Notes: generated by a model from the sequence alone, not told the origin. Shown: positions 1 to 7,414, counted from the first letter of the stretch. The stretch: 37,200 bases of DNA from Rikenella microfusus (GCA_020719105.1 DYQV01000001.1:1-37200); one strand, 5' to 3'. Made by a program: numbers and translations.

Positions 1-75
1 GGGGAATTATTTGAATTTGCAAAGTCTATATTCGAAAATACACTGAAGCAGTTAACCCGCTTTATTCATACCTGA
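1..75 (+). CDS. Possible 3' end of a truncated upstream gene
   Basis: Frame 1 is open from the first base to a TGA at 73-75. It would give 24 residues ending FENTLKQLTRFIHT. The composition up to about base 51 looks like ordinary helical protein. The last seven codons lie inside the foldback repeat that begins at 52, so if this is a gene, the repeat supplies its stop codon. An open frame this short can occur by chance, and no family is recognisable. Confidence 0.2.
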   Translation, partial: GELFEFAKSIFENTLKQLTRFIHT

Positions 76-223
76 GCACAGCGAAAGGTGTGAATGTGCG
101 ATGGGTATTGGGTTGCAAAGCGGAAAACCCCGATTTAGCTACACCCAAAATTGGGAGTTTTTATTTTCCCAATATTGAGGTGTAGCTTAATCGTCAGGAT
201 TATTAATGAATAATCCGGGTTAA
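52..223. repeat. MITE-like foldback element with imperfect terminal inverted repeats
   Basis: The segment begins TTAACCCGctTTATTCAT (52-69) and ends with the reverse complement of TTAACCCGgaTTATTCAT (206-223). These 18-bp termini match at 16 positions. Inside are three stem-loops: 63-73 with 86-96 (stem around TTCATACCT/AGGTGTGAA), a long imperfect palindrome 132-192 (GATTTAGCTACACC and ATTGGGA paired with TCCCAAT and GGTGTAGCTTAATC), and 197-216 (GGATTATT-AATG-AATAATCC). No open frame of useful length is present, and no target-site duplication is obvious. Bases 174-223 recur exactly, inverted, at the right end of the window. A non-autonomous mobile or REP-like dispersed repeat is the best reading. 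The transposase family is unknown. Confidence 0.6.
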
Positions 224-319
224 TAAATAGCCCAAAATAAATCCCCAAACGATAAACCCAAATTAAGCATTAAAAAATGCTTAATTTTTATTAACTGGTC
301 GGAAATCAACGATTAATAT

Positions 320-327
320 TATTTTTG
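320..327 (+). promoter_or_regulatory. Putative -7 promoter element of the histidine kinase operon
   Basis: TATTTTTG matches the Bacteroidota -7 consensus TAnnTTTG exactly and lies 12 bp before the kinase ATG at 340. No TTG is seen 19-21 bp upstream, so the -33 element is weak or absent. Transcription would start only a few bases before the start codon. Confidence 0.45.
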
Positions 328-339
328 TAAAAAAAGTCG

Positions 340-1290
340 ATGTTACGATTAGTAGCCCTCTTAATATCCATAACCTTTCAGTTAATAGCTGCTATTTTTG
401 CTTTACGGTTGATGAGGGTAACAAAATACAGGGCTTCGTGGGTTTTAATCTCCTTGGGGTTCTTGCTTTTAGCCATCCGTTATACCATTAAGCTTATTCA
501 GTTTTTGCAGGACGATTTTTCGTTTTACCTGACCATGGCCGACGACTGGTTGGGAATTTTTATCTCCTTTTTATTCACCGCCGGGGTATTTTTAATTGGT
601 GAAATATTTTATTCACTAAAAAGATCCGAAATAGAAAGATCAAGAGCAGAGAATCGAATATTAACCGCCATTATCCATACTGAAGAAAAAGAACGGAAAC
701 GGTTTGCCAAAGACCTACACGATGGACTTGGGCCTCTCTTATCGACGGTGAAAATGTCGGTTTCAGCACTTTCGAATTCCAACATTCAAAACCAAGAGGA
801 AATACTGGAAAATACCAATTTGGTAATTAACGAAGCCATCACTTCTATAAAAGAGATTTCGAACAACCTGAGTCCCCATGTGTTAACAAACTTTGGATTG
901 GTAAGTGCCTTAAAAAACTTTGCCCATAAAATTAACCAGACCAAATCGGTACGGATTGATTTAACAAGCAACATGGAAAACGAACGCTTTGACCATAATG
1001 TAGAAATAATTCTTTACCGTGCAAGCTGCGAGCTTATAAATAATACATTAAAACATGCCTCTGCGGAAAACATCCAGATGAATATTTCAAAACATTTACG
1101 AACGCTCACCATTCAATACCACGATGATGGAATTGGGTTCCAATCTGAAAAAATAATGAATAACCAAACGGATGGAACGGGGTTTTCAAATATACAATCA
1201 AGAATTAAATCGATACATGGAATTTTTATTTTGAACAGCGTACCCAACGAAGGTACCACAGCTTTAATTAAGGTTAAGTTAAACGGATAA
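340..1290 (+). CDS. Membrane sensor histidine kinase, NarX/DegS-like (HisKA_3 type)
   Basis: This 316-residue protein is the sensor of a two-component pair. Residues about 3-23 and 33-50 are hydrophobic, and a third hydrophobic stretch lies at about 70-90, so it is anchored in the inner membrane with little extracytoplasmic sequence. A HisKA_3 dimerisation domain carries EEKERKRFAKDLHDGLG, with the phospho-acceptor His at 127. The HATPase_c domain shows an N box (ELINNTLKHA, 231-240), a G1 motif (DDGIGF, 262-267) and a G2 motif (GTGFSNIQSRI, 279-289). The response regulator starts 3 bp after its stop, which makes it the likely cognate partner. The signal is unknown, since no PAS, GAF or 7TM sensing domain is recognised. 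The family assignment is firm. Confidence 0.93.
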   Translation: MLRLVALLISITFQLIAAIFALRLMRVTKYRASWVLISLGFLLLAIRYTIKLIQFLQDDFSFYLTMADDWLGIFISFLFTAGVFLIGEIFYSLKRSEIERSRAENRILTAIIHTEEKERKRFAKDLHDGLGPLLSTVKMSVSALSNSNIQNQEEILENTNLVINEAITSIKEISNNLSPHVLTNFGLVSALKNFAHKINQTKSVRIDLTSNMENERFDHNVEIILYRASCELINNTLKHASAENIQMNISKHLRTLTIQYHDDGIGFQSEKIMNNQTDGTGFSNIQSRIKSIHGIFILNSVPNEGTTALIKVKLNG

Positions 1291-1293
1291 CGG

Positions 1294-1938
1294 ATGAATA
1301 AGATAAAAATTATTTTAGTTGACGACCATGCTCTTTTCCGAAATGGACTCAGAATATTACTAAACACCATTTCCAATATTGATGTTATTGGCGAATCTGC
1401 TAACGGAAAGCAATTTCTGGAGCTTTTGGAAATTGAAATTCCTGACATTGTGCTCATGGATATTAATATGCCTATTATGGATGGAATTGAAGCAACCCAA
1501 CTGGCTACCGATAAATATCCGGACATTAAAATCATTGCCCTATCCATGTTTGGTGAAGAAGATTATTACTATAAAATGATTAATGCAGGAGTTAAAGGTT
1601 TTTTGCTTAAAAATTCCGAAATAAATGAAGTGGTGGAGGCTATTAATCAAGTAATGCTGGGAGGCAGTTTTTTTTCACAAGAACTATTATATAATGTTAT
1701 TAAAAACTTTAACCCACATAAAGAGGCCGAAGTTGAACTAACCAACTTATCGAAACGGGAAGTACAAGTATTGGAGGAAATTTGCAAAGGACTATCGAAT
1801 CAGGAAATTGCCGATTCGCTATTTATTAGTAAACGAACCGTTGATAAGCACCGAGCTAATTTGTTAAGCAAAACCAATTCAAAAAATACAGCTAATTTGA
1901 TTATGTTTGCAATAAAAAATAAACTAATCGCCATTTAA
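1294..1938 (+). CDS. Response regulator, NarL/FixJ family
   Basis: This 214-residue cytoplasmic transcription factor has an N-terminal receiver domain (about 1-125) with the acidic pair D10/D11, phospho-acceptor Asp56 in LMDINMP, Ser84 at the switch position and conserved Lys106 in KGFLLK. After a linker comes a LuxR-type helix-turn-helix (about 150-207) with the signature LSKREVQVLEEICKGLSNQEIA and SKRTVDKHR. The spacing of 3 bp after the kinase indicates translational coupling and a kinase-regulator pair. It probably binds DNA as a dimer when phosphorylated. Targets cannot be inferred, and the downstream biotin ligase is more likely a co-transcribed neighbour than a dedicated target. Confidence 0.95.
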   Translation: MNKIKIILVDDHALFRNGLRILLNTISNIDVIGESANGKQFLELLEIEIPDIVLMDINMPIMDGIEATQLATDKYPDIKIIALSMFGEEDYYYKMINAGVKGFLLKNSEINEVVEAINQVMLGGSFFSQELLYNVIKNFNPHKEAEVELTNLSKREVQVLEEICKGLSNQEIADSLFISKRTVDKHRANLLSKTNSKNTANLIMFAIKNKLIAI

Positions 1939-1955
1939 CCTTATTTTTAGTATTT

Positions 1956-2693
1956 ATGAAGCCATTTACCATAAATGAGATTATTGAAGTTGACTCAACC
2001 AATAACTATTTAAAAACCCTATTGAATACCAATCAATTACCTGAAGGATATGTGATTGTAGCTGATTTCCAAAATAGCGGAAAAGGGTTAGGAGCCAATA
2101 CATGGGAAAGTGAACCCGGAAAAAACCTGACATTTAGTCTTTTGCTTCGACCGGATACTTTGAAAGCTGAAGAAATGTTTTTATTATCAAAAGCAGTATC
2201 ATTGGGGATTATTGATGCACTGAATGAAATAAGGAATTGCTTTACTATTAAATGGCCTAACGATATTTATTACCAAAACAAAAAAGTTGGCGGAATTCTT
2301 ATTGAGAATCAAATTCAAGGCGATTATATAAAATATTCAATGATAGGTATCGGAATAAATATAAATCAAGATGTTTTTACCAGCGAAGCACCAAACCCAA
2401 TTTCGATAAAACAGATACTTTGCCAACCGCTTAACCGCAAGGAAATACTCAAAAACATGCTCAACCAGATTTCCATTTGGTACGACATGCTTTCCGATGA
2501 ATATTTTGATAAAATAAACGAACAATATTTTAACCATCTATTCAGAAATACTGACTATCACGATTTTAAAGCCGGAGACGAACTGTTTCATGCCAAGATT
2601 AAGGAAGTAGCCAACGATGGACAACTCATACTCAAAACCCCTGCTGGTGAAATCCGTAAGTTTTATTTAAAAGAGGTGGAATTTGTTTTTTAG
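1956..2693 (+). CDS. birA: Biotin--[acetyl-CoA-carboxylase] ligase, short form
   Basis: The protein activates biotin with ATP to biotinyl-5'-AMP and transfers it to the biotin carboxyl carrier protein of acyl-CoA carboxylases. It is 245 residues long and starts directly in the catalytic domain (FTINEIIEVDSTNNYLK), lacking the N-terminal winged helix of E. coli BirA. It is therefore a monofunctional ligase, as is usual in Bacteroidota, and not a biotin repressor. Visible motifs are the biotin/ATP loop GKGLGANTW with EPGKNLTFS, and the strongly conserved KWPNDIYY followed by KKVGGILIE. A C-terminal SH3-like domain fills about 200-245. It lies 17 bp after the response regulator on the same strand, so it is probably the last gene of that transcript. 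Confidence 0.93.
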   Translation: MKPFTINEIIEVDSTNNYLKTLLNTNQLPEGYVIVADFQNSGKGLGANTWESEPGKNLTFSLLLRPDTLKAEEMFLLSKAVSLGIIDALNEIRNCFTIKWPNDIYYQNKKVGGILIENQIQGDYIKYSMIGIGININQDVFTSEAPNPISIKQILCQPLNRKEILKNMLNQISIWYDMLSDEYFDKINEQYFNHLFRNTDYHDFKAGDELFHAKIKEVANDGQLILKTPAGEIRKFYLKEVEFVF

Positions 2694-2821
2694 GTGATGT
2701 GCCTTATTTGCTCATTTTACATTTTACATTTGACTTTTGTGATTTGAAATTTGTATTTTGAAATTTGATATTTTTTCATTTTACCGTCCTTCATTTGTTC
2801 CTGAGTAGTCACGGGTATTTT
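2694..2821. repeat. Low-complexity T-rich spacer with a short tandem duplication
   Basis: This spacer lies between the converging birA and START-like genes. TTTGAAATTTG occurs at 2743-2753 and again at 2757-2767 (14-bp period), preceded by repeated TTTTACATTT words at about 2714-2731. No hairpin terminator, RNA or coding signal is visible. The word-like repetition resembles the 6509-6563 spacer in style. Confidence 0.4.
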
Positions 2822-3223
2822 TTAAGTCTCTTTTGTTTCCAGTTTACTTACTAATGTTTCAATAAAATTAGTCAACGGTTTTTGTGCTACTATCTTGAAT
2901 ATAGGGTTTAAGTCGGCTTTTAAGCTAATTTTAACGCTTGTTTCTTTATCGGAAAATGGGGTAAGATAAAACCATAATGTAAAGCTAAAAGGAACACTTT
3001 CCGTATTTGTAATTTTAACTTGATTGCTGGGCAGCCTTTCAACGATACGCATCCCAAATTTACCGATTTTGGCAATATTAAAATGGCAACTATCCGTATC
3101 GGAAATTAAATCAGAAACTTGATCCGGAGGCATAAATTTATCCAAATTCCTGAAATCGGATAATAGGCTAAATGCTTCATGTTGATTGGATGGTATGATG
3201 CCAATTCGGCTTTCAATTTCCAT
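2822..3223 (-). CDS. START-like (SRPBCC superfamily) domain protein
   Basis: This 133-residue single-domain cytoplasmic protein of unknown ligand starts MEIESRIGIIPSNQHEAFSL, then has FRNLDKFMPP. That is the beta1-helix-helix entry typical of polyketide-cyclase/START folds, where an aromatic-rich helix leads into a 'fxnxxnlxxf.P' turn. The middle is strand-rich (VKITNTESVPFSFTLWFYL), and a long C-terminal helix (LTNFIETLVSKLE) would close the hydrophobic cavity. It starts 29 bp after the pyrE stop on the same strand, so the two are very likely co-transcribed. SRPBCC proteins downstream of pyrE are a recurring arrangement in Bacteroidota as I recall, but no biochemical link is established from the sequence. 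Confidence 0.75.
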   Translation of the reverse strand: MEIESRIGIIPSNQHEAFSLLSDFRNLDKFMPPDQVSDLISDTDSCHFNIAKIGKFGMRIVERLPSNQVKITNTESVPFSFTLWFYLTPFSDKETSVKISLKADLNPIFKIVAQKPLTNFIETLVSKLETKET

Positions 3224-3252
3224 ATAGTTGTTTTAATGGTTATAAAAAGAGA

Positions 3253-3891
3253 TTAAATCCAATCATCAGGATTATTGCGCCATTTTTTAAGTAAGTGAAT
3301 TTCGGAATCAGTAATATATCCTGTTTCAAAGGCAATTTCAATTAACGTTTGATAATTGCTCAAAGTATTTAGTTCACAATTCGTAGTTGCAAAGCTTTCT
3401 GCTGCTTTTGGAAAACCATAGGAGAAAATAGCAAGCAGTCCTTCAATAATAGCACCGGCTTCACGAAGCGCCTCAACCGCCTTTAAACTGCTACCTCCAG
3501 TTGAAACCAGATCTTCAATTACCACAACCCGTTGTCCCTTTTCAAGATGCCCCTCTACCAGATTTTCTAATCCGTGTTTTTTTGCATCGGAACGAACATA
3601 CACAAAAGGTTTATTGAGTGCCTGAGCCACTAAAACCCCATGAGCAATAGCACCAGTAGCTACACCAGCAATAACATCAACCGCAGGGTATTTCTCTTGA
3701 ATTGTTTTTACAAACGCATCACAGATAAAACTGCGAACACTTGGATAGGACAAGGTTTTTCTGTTGTCGCAATAAATGGGCGATTTCATTCCCGATGCCC
3801 AAATAAAAGGTGTTGATGGCTTCAATTTTATTGCTTTAATTTGCAACAATTGTTTTGCCACTTGTTTTGCTAATTCATTTGAATGTATCAT
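3253..3891 (-). CDS. pyrE: Orotate phosphoribosyltransferase
   Basis: The enzyme makes orotidine 5'-monophosphate from orotate and PRPP in de novo pyrimidine synthesis. From the ATG at 3891 it is 212 residues, the usual size. The N-terminal hood shows AIKLKPSTPFIWASGMKSP and YCDNRKTLSYP, which bind orotate. The PRPP loop is VVVIEDLVSTGGSSLKAVEAL, with the acidic pair of the type I PRTase motif. The flexible loop RSDAKKHGLENLVEG contains catalytic lysines. The frame is open 12 codons further upstream, to 3927, but that extension has no family similarity and covers the promoter at 3896-3927, so 3891 is chosen. This start codon overlaps that of the divergent Nudix gene. Confidence 0.96.
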   Translation of the reverse strand: MIHSNELAKQVAKQLLQIKAIKLKPSTPFIWASGMKSPIYCDNRKTLSYPSVRSFICDAFVKTIQEKYPAVDVIAGVATGAIAHGVLVAQALNKPFVYVRSDAKKHGLENLVEGHLEKGQRVVVIEDLVSTGGSSLKAVEALREAGAIIEGLLAIFSYGFPKAAESFATTNCELNTLSNYQTLIEIAFETGYITDSEIHLLKKWRNNPDDWI

Positions 3892-4534
3892 GCCACAAAA
3901 ATATAAAGTTTTTTTCAACCACAACAAGGTTTATTTAGTTAAAAGAAATCAATCTAAATTCTTCCACAATTCTTTGTTTATTAACTTAAAAGCATCAGAT
4001 ATAATACAACTTACCAATGAATTATTAACCAATAATGAAAAAAAAATCATTGCCTTTGAATGTGATGATTTAGAAGGTAGCTGGAAGATTTTTAAAAATC
4101 AATTCACCGTTCGTAAAGCAGCCGGCGGATTGGTTTTAAATCAAAAAAATGAATTACTCTTGATAAAGCGAAAAGGTTTGTGGGATTTGCCTAAAGGACA
4201 TATTGAAGAGGGAGAGAAAAAAAAGCAGGCAGCTTTGCGTGAAGTAACTGAAGAATGTGGAATTCATGGCCAAACTATTGCATCTAAAATAGAGACAACC
4301 TATCATGTGTATAGTCTGAATAATTTAACGGTACTTAAACCATCGGTTTGGTATTTAATGAATTACATGGGCAACGAAAAAACGGAACCACAGATAAAGG
4401 AAGGAATTACCGAGGCAGTTTGGATTCCTATAAAAGATATATCTAAATATATACCAGATTCGTACCCTTCCGTAGCAAGTTTGTTAGAAAAATTTATCGG
4501 TTCTGATTTCTCTTTTTCAACTGCAACAATTTAA
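3890..4534 (+). CDS. Nudix hydrolase
   Basis: This predicted pyrophosphohydrolase of nucleoside-diphosphate-linked substrates has 214 residues. The N-terminal 75 residues (starting MPQKYKVFFNHNKVYLV) form an extra domain. The Nudix fold follows from FTVRKAAGGLVL, with the Nudix box at 103-125 (GHIEEGE, then REVTEECGI) fitting Gx5Ex7REUxEExGU, so the metal-binding glutamates are intact. The ATG at 3890 is chosen because the KVFFN opening is conserved as I know the family and because the frame upstream of it runs antisense through pyrE. The start codon shares two bases with the divergent pyrE start (CATG). Its 3' end overlaps the convergent thioredoxin-fold gene by 41 bp. The substrate cannot be named. 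Confidence 0.9.
   Translation: MPQKYKVFFNHNKVYLVKRNQSKFFHNSLFINLKASDIIQLTNELLTNNEKKIIAFECDDLEGSWKIFKNQFTVRKAAGGLVLNQKNELLLIKRKGLWDLPKGHIEEGEKKKQAALREVTEECGIHGQTIASKIETTYHVYSLNNLTVLKPSVWYLMNYMGNEKTEPQIKEGITEAVWIPIKDISKYIPDSYPSVASLLEKFIGSDFSFSTATI
3896..3927 (-). promoter_or_regulatory. pyrE promoter (TTG-N21-TATTTTTG)
   Basis: On the minus strand, TTG (3925-3927) is followed after 21 bp by TATTTTTG (3903-3896), an exact fit to the Bacteroidota TTG/TAnnTTTG promoter. A second TTG gives N18. The -7 element ends 4 bp before the pyrE ATG, so the transcript would be leaderless or nearly so. The whole promoter lies inside the first 13 codons of the divergent Nudix gene. Confidence 0.65.
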
Positions 4535-5918
4535 AAAAGTACCATTCAAAATTTTCGCTTGGCGAATTGGCCGGAGACATGACCAATTTACCTTCAGGAT
4601 CAATTAAAGAATAGGAAGGGAATGCTTTTACTTTATATATATCAATAAGTTCCTTTTGGTTTGAATAACTCAACAAGTCCCATTCGTATCCATGGTCATC
4701 AAAATACTTTTGTACCTCTGCAATATTTTCATCAATAGATATACTTACCACGATAAAATCATTTTTATGCTTTTCGTACAATGCTTTTAATAGTTCTAAT
4801 TCTTCACGACAGGTATAACTGACGATAGATATAAAATTCAAATAAACATAATTCGTTAGGTAATCGCTATTCTTTCGCATATTTCCCTTAGAATCAGCAA
4901 GCTGAAAGGCTGGGGCGGGAAAACCGGATTTCCCCTGCAATACTTTATTTTTGATATGGATAGCCATTGTTTTATGATATGGCAATTTCGCACAACATAG
5001 TATTGAATCTAAGGTAATTATCAAGCTTTGAACAGGAAAATCGTTGGAATAAAATGCATCGTGCAACCCTTTAAGCAAAACCATTTCTTTTAAAGTATCA
5101 TTCAACAAAACCATGTTGTTTTCAAAAGTTTGATAAACATAAGTTGGACTTTTAGCATAGGCTATATCAGAAAAAATACGCTGACCCTCACTGGTATTAG
5201 CATAAAAAGAAAGATAGTTAGCAAAAACCTGGTTAAATAAATCCATGTATGCGCTATTTGTATATTGAATGGGTTGATTGTTGAAATACTCCCGTATTAA
5301 ATAGCGGCTGTCGCGCATAATGGTAATATATTTTAGCCATCCATAACTATATTTCCGGTAATTATAGAAGTAAGCATTATCAACTGAAGCGAAAGACTGT
5401 TCCAAAGTTTCAATTACTGAATCGATGTTCGCCTTTAAAGGATTCTTCACAATATAATAATAGCTTTCATCCAGATAGTTATGATACCTTTCATTGAAAT
5501 TGGCTAACTGAAAATTTAAATCGAGTGTATCGGCATTTTTTATACCTAGGTATATTTCAACGGGTTTAAAAAAAGGATTCAATAAATCAACCTGCGATTT
5601 TGGCTGAAAGTCGGGCAATACTACTTCATAACATTTTCCCGGTTCCAGATATATTACTGCTTGAAAAATACCTAAAGGCACTGAGGCTAGTACTGTTTGT
5701 TCTAATTGAATTTGAAACTCAAAGTGACCTTGTTTGTCAACTATTGCAGAATCTAAGACTGTCAGATTATTGGTAATTAAGTCGGATAAAGAAAATATTT
5801 TAACAGATTGATCAATATATGTTTTATTTACACCTGATATTTTAGTAGGTGCCTTTTGAGCAAACACCACACTAAAAAATGAAAAAATAAAGCAAATAGA
5901 AAAAAAGAGTCGAATCAT
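4494..5918 (-). CDS. Exported thioredoxin-fold (TlpA/redoxin-like) protein with degenerate active site
   Basis: This 474-residue protein has a cleavable signal peptide (hydrophobic 3-19, likely cut after VFA at 20). Residues about 25-110 form a beta-rich domain like the N-terminal domain of Bacteroidota TlpA-like proteins, about 130-320 are mostly helical, and about 332-474 are a thioredoxin fold (SGFPAPAFQLAD, then VYLNFISIVSYTCREELELL). The usual WCxxC is SYTC (367-370): the first cysteine is Ser and only the resolving-position Cys370 remains. The cis-proline loop is kept (AFPSYSLID, Pro434). A classical dithiol reductase is therefore unlikely. A single-Cys redox, chaperone or binding role is possible. 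It overlaps the coaD stop by 4 bp (ATGA), so it is translationally coupled to it. It overlaps the Nudix gene by 41 bp at its 3' end. Confidence 0.8.
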   Translation of the reverse strand: MIRLFFSICFIFSFFSVVFAQKAPTKISGVNKTYIDQSVKIFSLSDLITNNLTVLDSAIVDKQGHFEFQIQLEQTVLASVPLGIFQAVIYLEPGKCYEVVLPDFQPKSQVDLLNPFFKPVEIYLGIKNADTLDLNFQLANFNERYHNYLDESYYYIVKNPLKANIDSVIETLEQSFASVDNAYFYNYRKYSYGWLKYITIMRDSRYLIREYFNNQPIQYTNSAYMDLFNQVFANYLSFYANTSEGQRIFSDIAYAKSPTYVYQTFENNMVLLNDTLKEMVLLKGLHDAFYSNDFPVQSLIITLDSILCCAKLPYHKTMAIHIKNKVLQGKSGFPAPAFQLADSKGNMRKNSDYLTNYVYLNFISIVSYTCREELELLKALYEKHKNDFIVVSISIDENIAEVQKYFDDHGYEWDLLSYSNQKELIDIYKVKAFPSYSLIDPEGKLVMSPANSPSENFEWYFFKLLQLKKRNQNR

Positions 5919-6412
5919 AATTTTTCCGTTTTGTCTTTCCTCTTTTCAAGTATGGAATAAATATTGGCTGATTCCGGCAGGAATTGACTTACATCGCCAC
6001 CAAACCTTAAAATATCGCGAACAATGGTACTATTTATCGGAGTAAGTTCGGGAGTGGTTAACAAAAAGAATGATTCAACTTCGGGTAACATTAACTTATT
6101 CATTTGTGCTACCCCTCTTTCGTATTCAAAATCGGCTGCTGTGCGAATACCCCTTAACATAAAGCTGGCATTTACCTCTTTGCAATAATCAACCGTTAAC
6201 CCTTGATAAGAATCAACCATAACTCTTGGCTCGTTTCTGAACACATTGTTTATAAGCTCTAACCGCTCTTCTAAATTTAGGAACTCCATTTTAGTTGAAT
6301 TATGGCCAATAGCTATTATTATTTTATCGAACAAAGGCAATGCCCTTACTACCACTGATTCGTGCCCTTTTGTAAATGGATCGAATGATCCGGCAAAAAC
6401 TGCAATTTTCAT
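5915..6412 (-). CDS. coaD: Phosphopantetheine adenylyltransferase
   Basis: The enzyme catalyses the penultimate step of coenzyme A synthesis, adenylating 4'-phosphopantetheine with ATP to dephospho-CoA. It has 165 residues from the ATG at 6412. A start two codons earlier, at 6418, is possible but gives only MD extra. The nucleotidyltransferase signature GSFDPFTKGH (8-17 from this start) contains the T/HxGH catalytic motif. RGIRTAADFEYE and INSTIVRDI are the conserved substrate and ATP-ribose/phosphate motifs of CoaD. The stop overlaps the start of the thioredoxin-fold gene, indicating an operon. An exact TACCTTTG promoter element lies at 6443-6450. Confidence 0.96.
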   Translation of the reverse strand: MKIAVFAGSFDPFTKGHESVVVRALPLFDKIIIAIGHNSTKMEFLNLEERLELINNVFRNEPRVMVDSYQGLTVDYCKEVNASFMLRGIRTAADFEYERGVAQMNKLMLPEVESFFLLTTPELTPINSTIVRDILRFGGDVSQFLPESANIYSILEKRKDKTEKL

Positions 6413-6442
6413 ATCCACTATTTATAAACATTTTGCAATACG

Positions 6443-6450
6443 CAAAGGTA
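6443..6450 (-). promoter_or_regulatory. Putative -7 promoter element of coaD
   Basis: The minus strand reads TACCTTTG, matching TAnnTTTG, about 30 bp before the coaD ATG. A TTG upstream is only 14 bp away instead of 19-21, so the -33 element is uncertain. Confidence 0.45.
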
Positions 6451-6508
6451 AAATAATTATTGTGCAAAAAGATGGAAGACGGAATACAGAGATTAGAGTT
6501 TAGAAATT

Positions 6509-6563
6509 AGAAACAAGCAACCAGAAACCAGTAGCTACTAACCAGAAACAAGCAACCAGAAAC
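6509..6563. repeat. Tandem-like 20-bp direct repeat in intergenic spacer
   Basis: AGAAACAAGCAACCAGAAAC occurs at 6509-6528 and identically at 6544-6563 (35-bp period), separated by related words (CAGTAGCTACTAACC). The next 50 bp continue with near-repeats around ATCTCAAATCT. There is no coding potential or hairpin. It sits between the divergently placed coaD promoter and the end of the kinase gene, and looks like a slippage-prone spacer. Confidence 0.6.
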
Positions 6564-6622
6564 TGAAAAAATCTATAAATCTCAATGTCTCACATCACAT
6601 ATCTCAAAATCTCAAATCTATT

Positions 6623-7264
6623 CTACAGAACCACCCAATTAAGTCCATTGTTAAATTCTCCATTAAGGATGGCTTCAGTTAACATGTGATAATCAGCAAC
6701 ATTATTGACAAAATCTATCGCCGAGGTATCAATTGCTACGATAGGAAAACGGCTTTCGGATTTAAAAAAACTGAAATAGCTTTTCTGGATTTGCGTTAAA
6801 TATTCCATTGTTATAGATTTTTCATAGGCCCTACCCCGTTGAGCAATATTTTGAAGCAATCGTTCGGGTTTTGAATGCAAATAAACATAAAGATCAGGCA
6901 ACGGTAATTGCTGATAAATAATTTGAAACAACTGTCTAAAAAGGTTAAACTCATCTTCGCCCAACGTTGATCGGGCAAATACCAATGATTTAACAAAATA
7001 ATAATCGGCAATAGTGAATGTTTTAAATAAATCGATGGAAGAAATCTCATCGTTCAACTGCTTGTAACGGGCTGCCAAAAACGACAATTCCAATGAGAAA
7101 CTGTATCGTTCGGGATTGCTATAAAATTTAGGCAAAAAAGGGTTGTCGTGAAACTGTTCCAGGATAATTTTTCCGTTATACTGTTCAGACATTTTAGTGG
7201 CCAGGGAGGTTTTACCCGCCCCAATATTGCCCTCAATAATGATGTATTTATTGATTAGTTCCAT
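6623..7264 (-). CDS. Deoxynucleoside kinase
   Basis: This is a salvage enzyme that phosphorylates deoxynucleosides with ATP, probably a deoxyadenosine/deoxyguanosine kinase. It has 213 residues from the ATG at 7264, and two extra codons (MV) are possible at 7270. The P-loop GNIGAGKT is at 12-19. A glutamate-bearing substrate motif follows (ILEQFHDNPFLPKFY), then ERYSFSLELSFLAARY. DYYFVKSLVFA stands where animal dNKs have the DRS-type motif, as in other Bacteroidota members. A lid region rich in arginine (RGRAYEKSI) closes over phosphate. No neighbouring gene is coupled: the next gene downstream is divergent coaD's operon, and the upstream spacer contains a terminator. The exact base specificity cannot be read. 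Confidence 0.88.
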   Translation of the reverse strand: MELINKYIIIEGNIGAGKTSLATKMSEQYNGKIILEQFHDNPFLPKFYSNPERYSFSLELSFLAARYKQLNDEISSIDLFKTFTIADYYFVKSLVFARSTLGEDEFNLFRQLFQIIYQQLPLPDLYVYLHSKPERLLQNIAQRGRAYEKSITMEYLTQIQKSYFSFFKSESRFPIVAIDTSAIDFVNNVADYHMLTEAILNGEFNNGLNWVVL

Positions 7265-7313
7265 AACCACAAAGTAACTAAGATTTCAATTGTTGACGAT
7301 AGGATTTTAAAAT

Positions 7314-7345
7314 AAAAAACCGGGAAAATTACTCCCCGGTTTTTT
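7314..7345 (-). terminator. Rho-independent terminator of the prolyl oligopeptidase gene
   Basis: A perfect 11-bp stem, AAAAAACCGGG (7314-7324) with CCCGGTTTTTT (7335-7345), has a 10-base loop and U-runs on both sides. It lies 70 bp after the peptidase stop on the minus strand and 50 bp before the kinase gene. Either orientation could terminate. Confidence 0.8.
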
Positions 7346-7414
7346 ATTATAAATCAAGTTAATGGCTCACTAATATGACTTCATTCAGAATTTCCTGGAA
7401 TTAAATTGCTTAAT

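Noticed and set aside
52..223. Integron attC site or CRISPR leader
   Set aside because: There is no integrase, no cassette pattern, no RYYYAAC/GTTRRRY pair at the expected places, and no spaced direct repeats.
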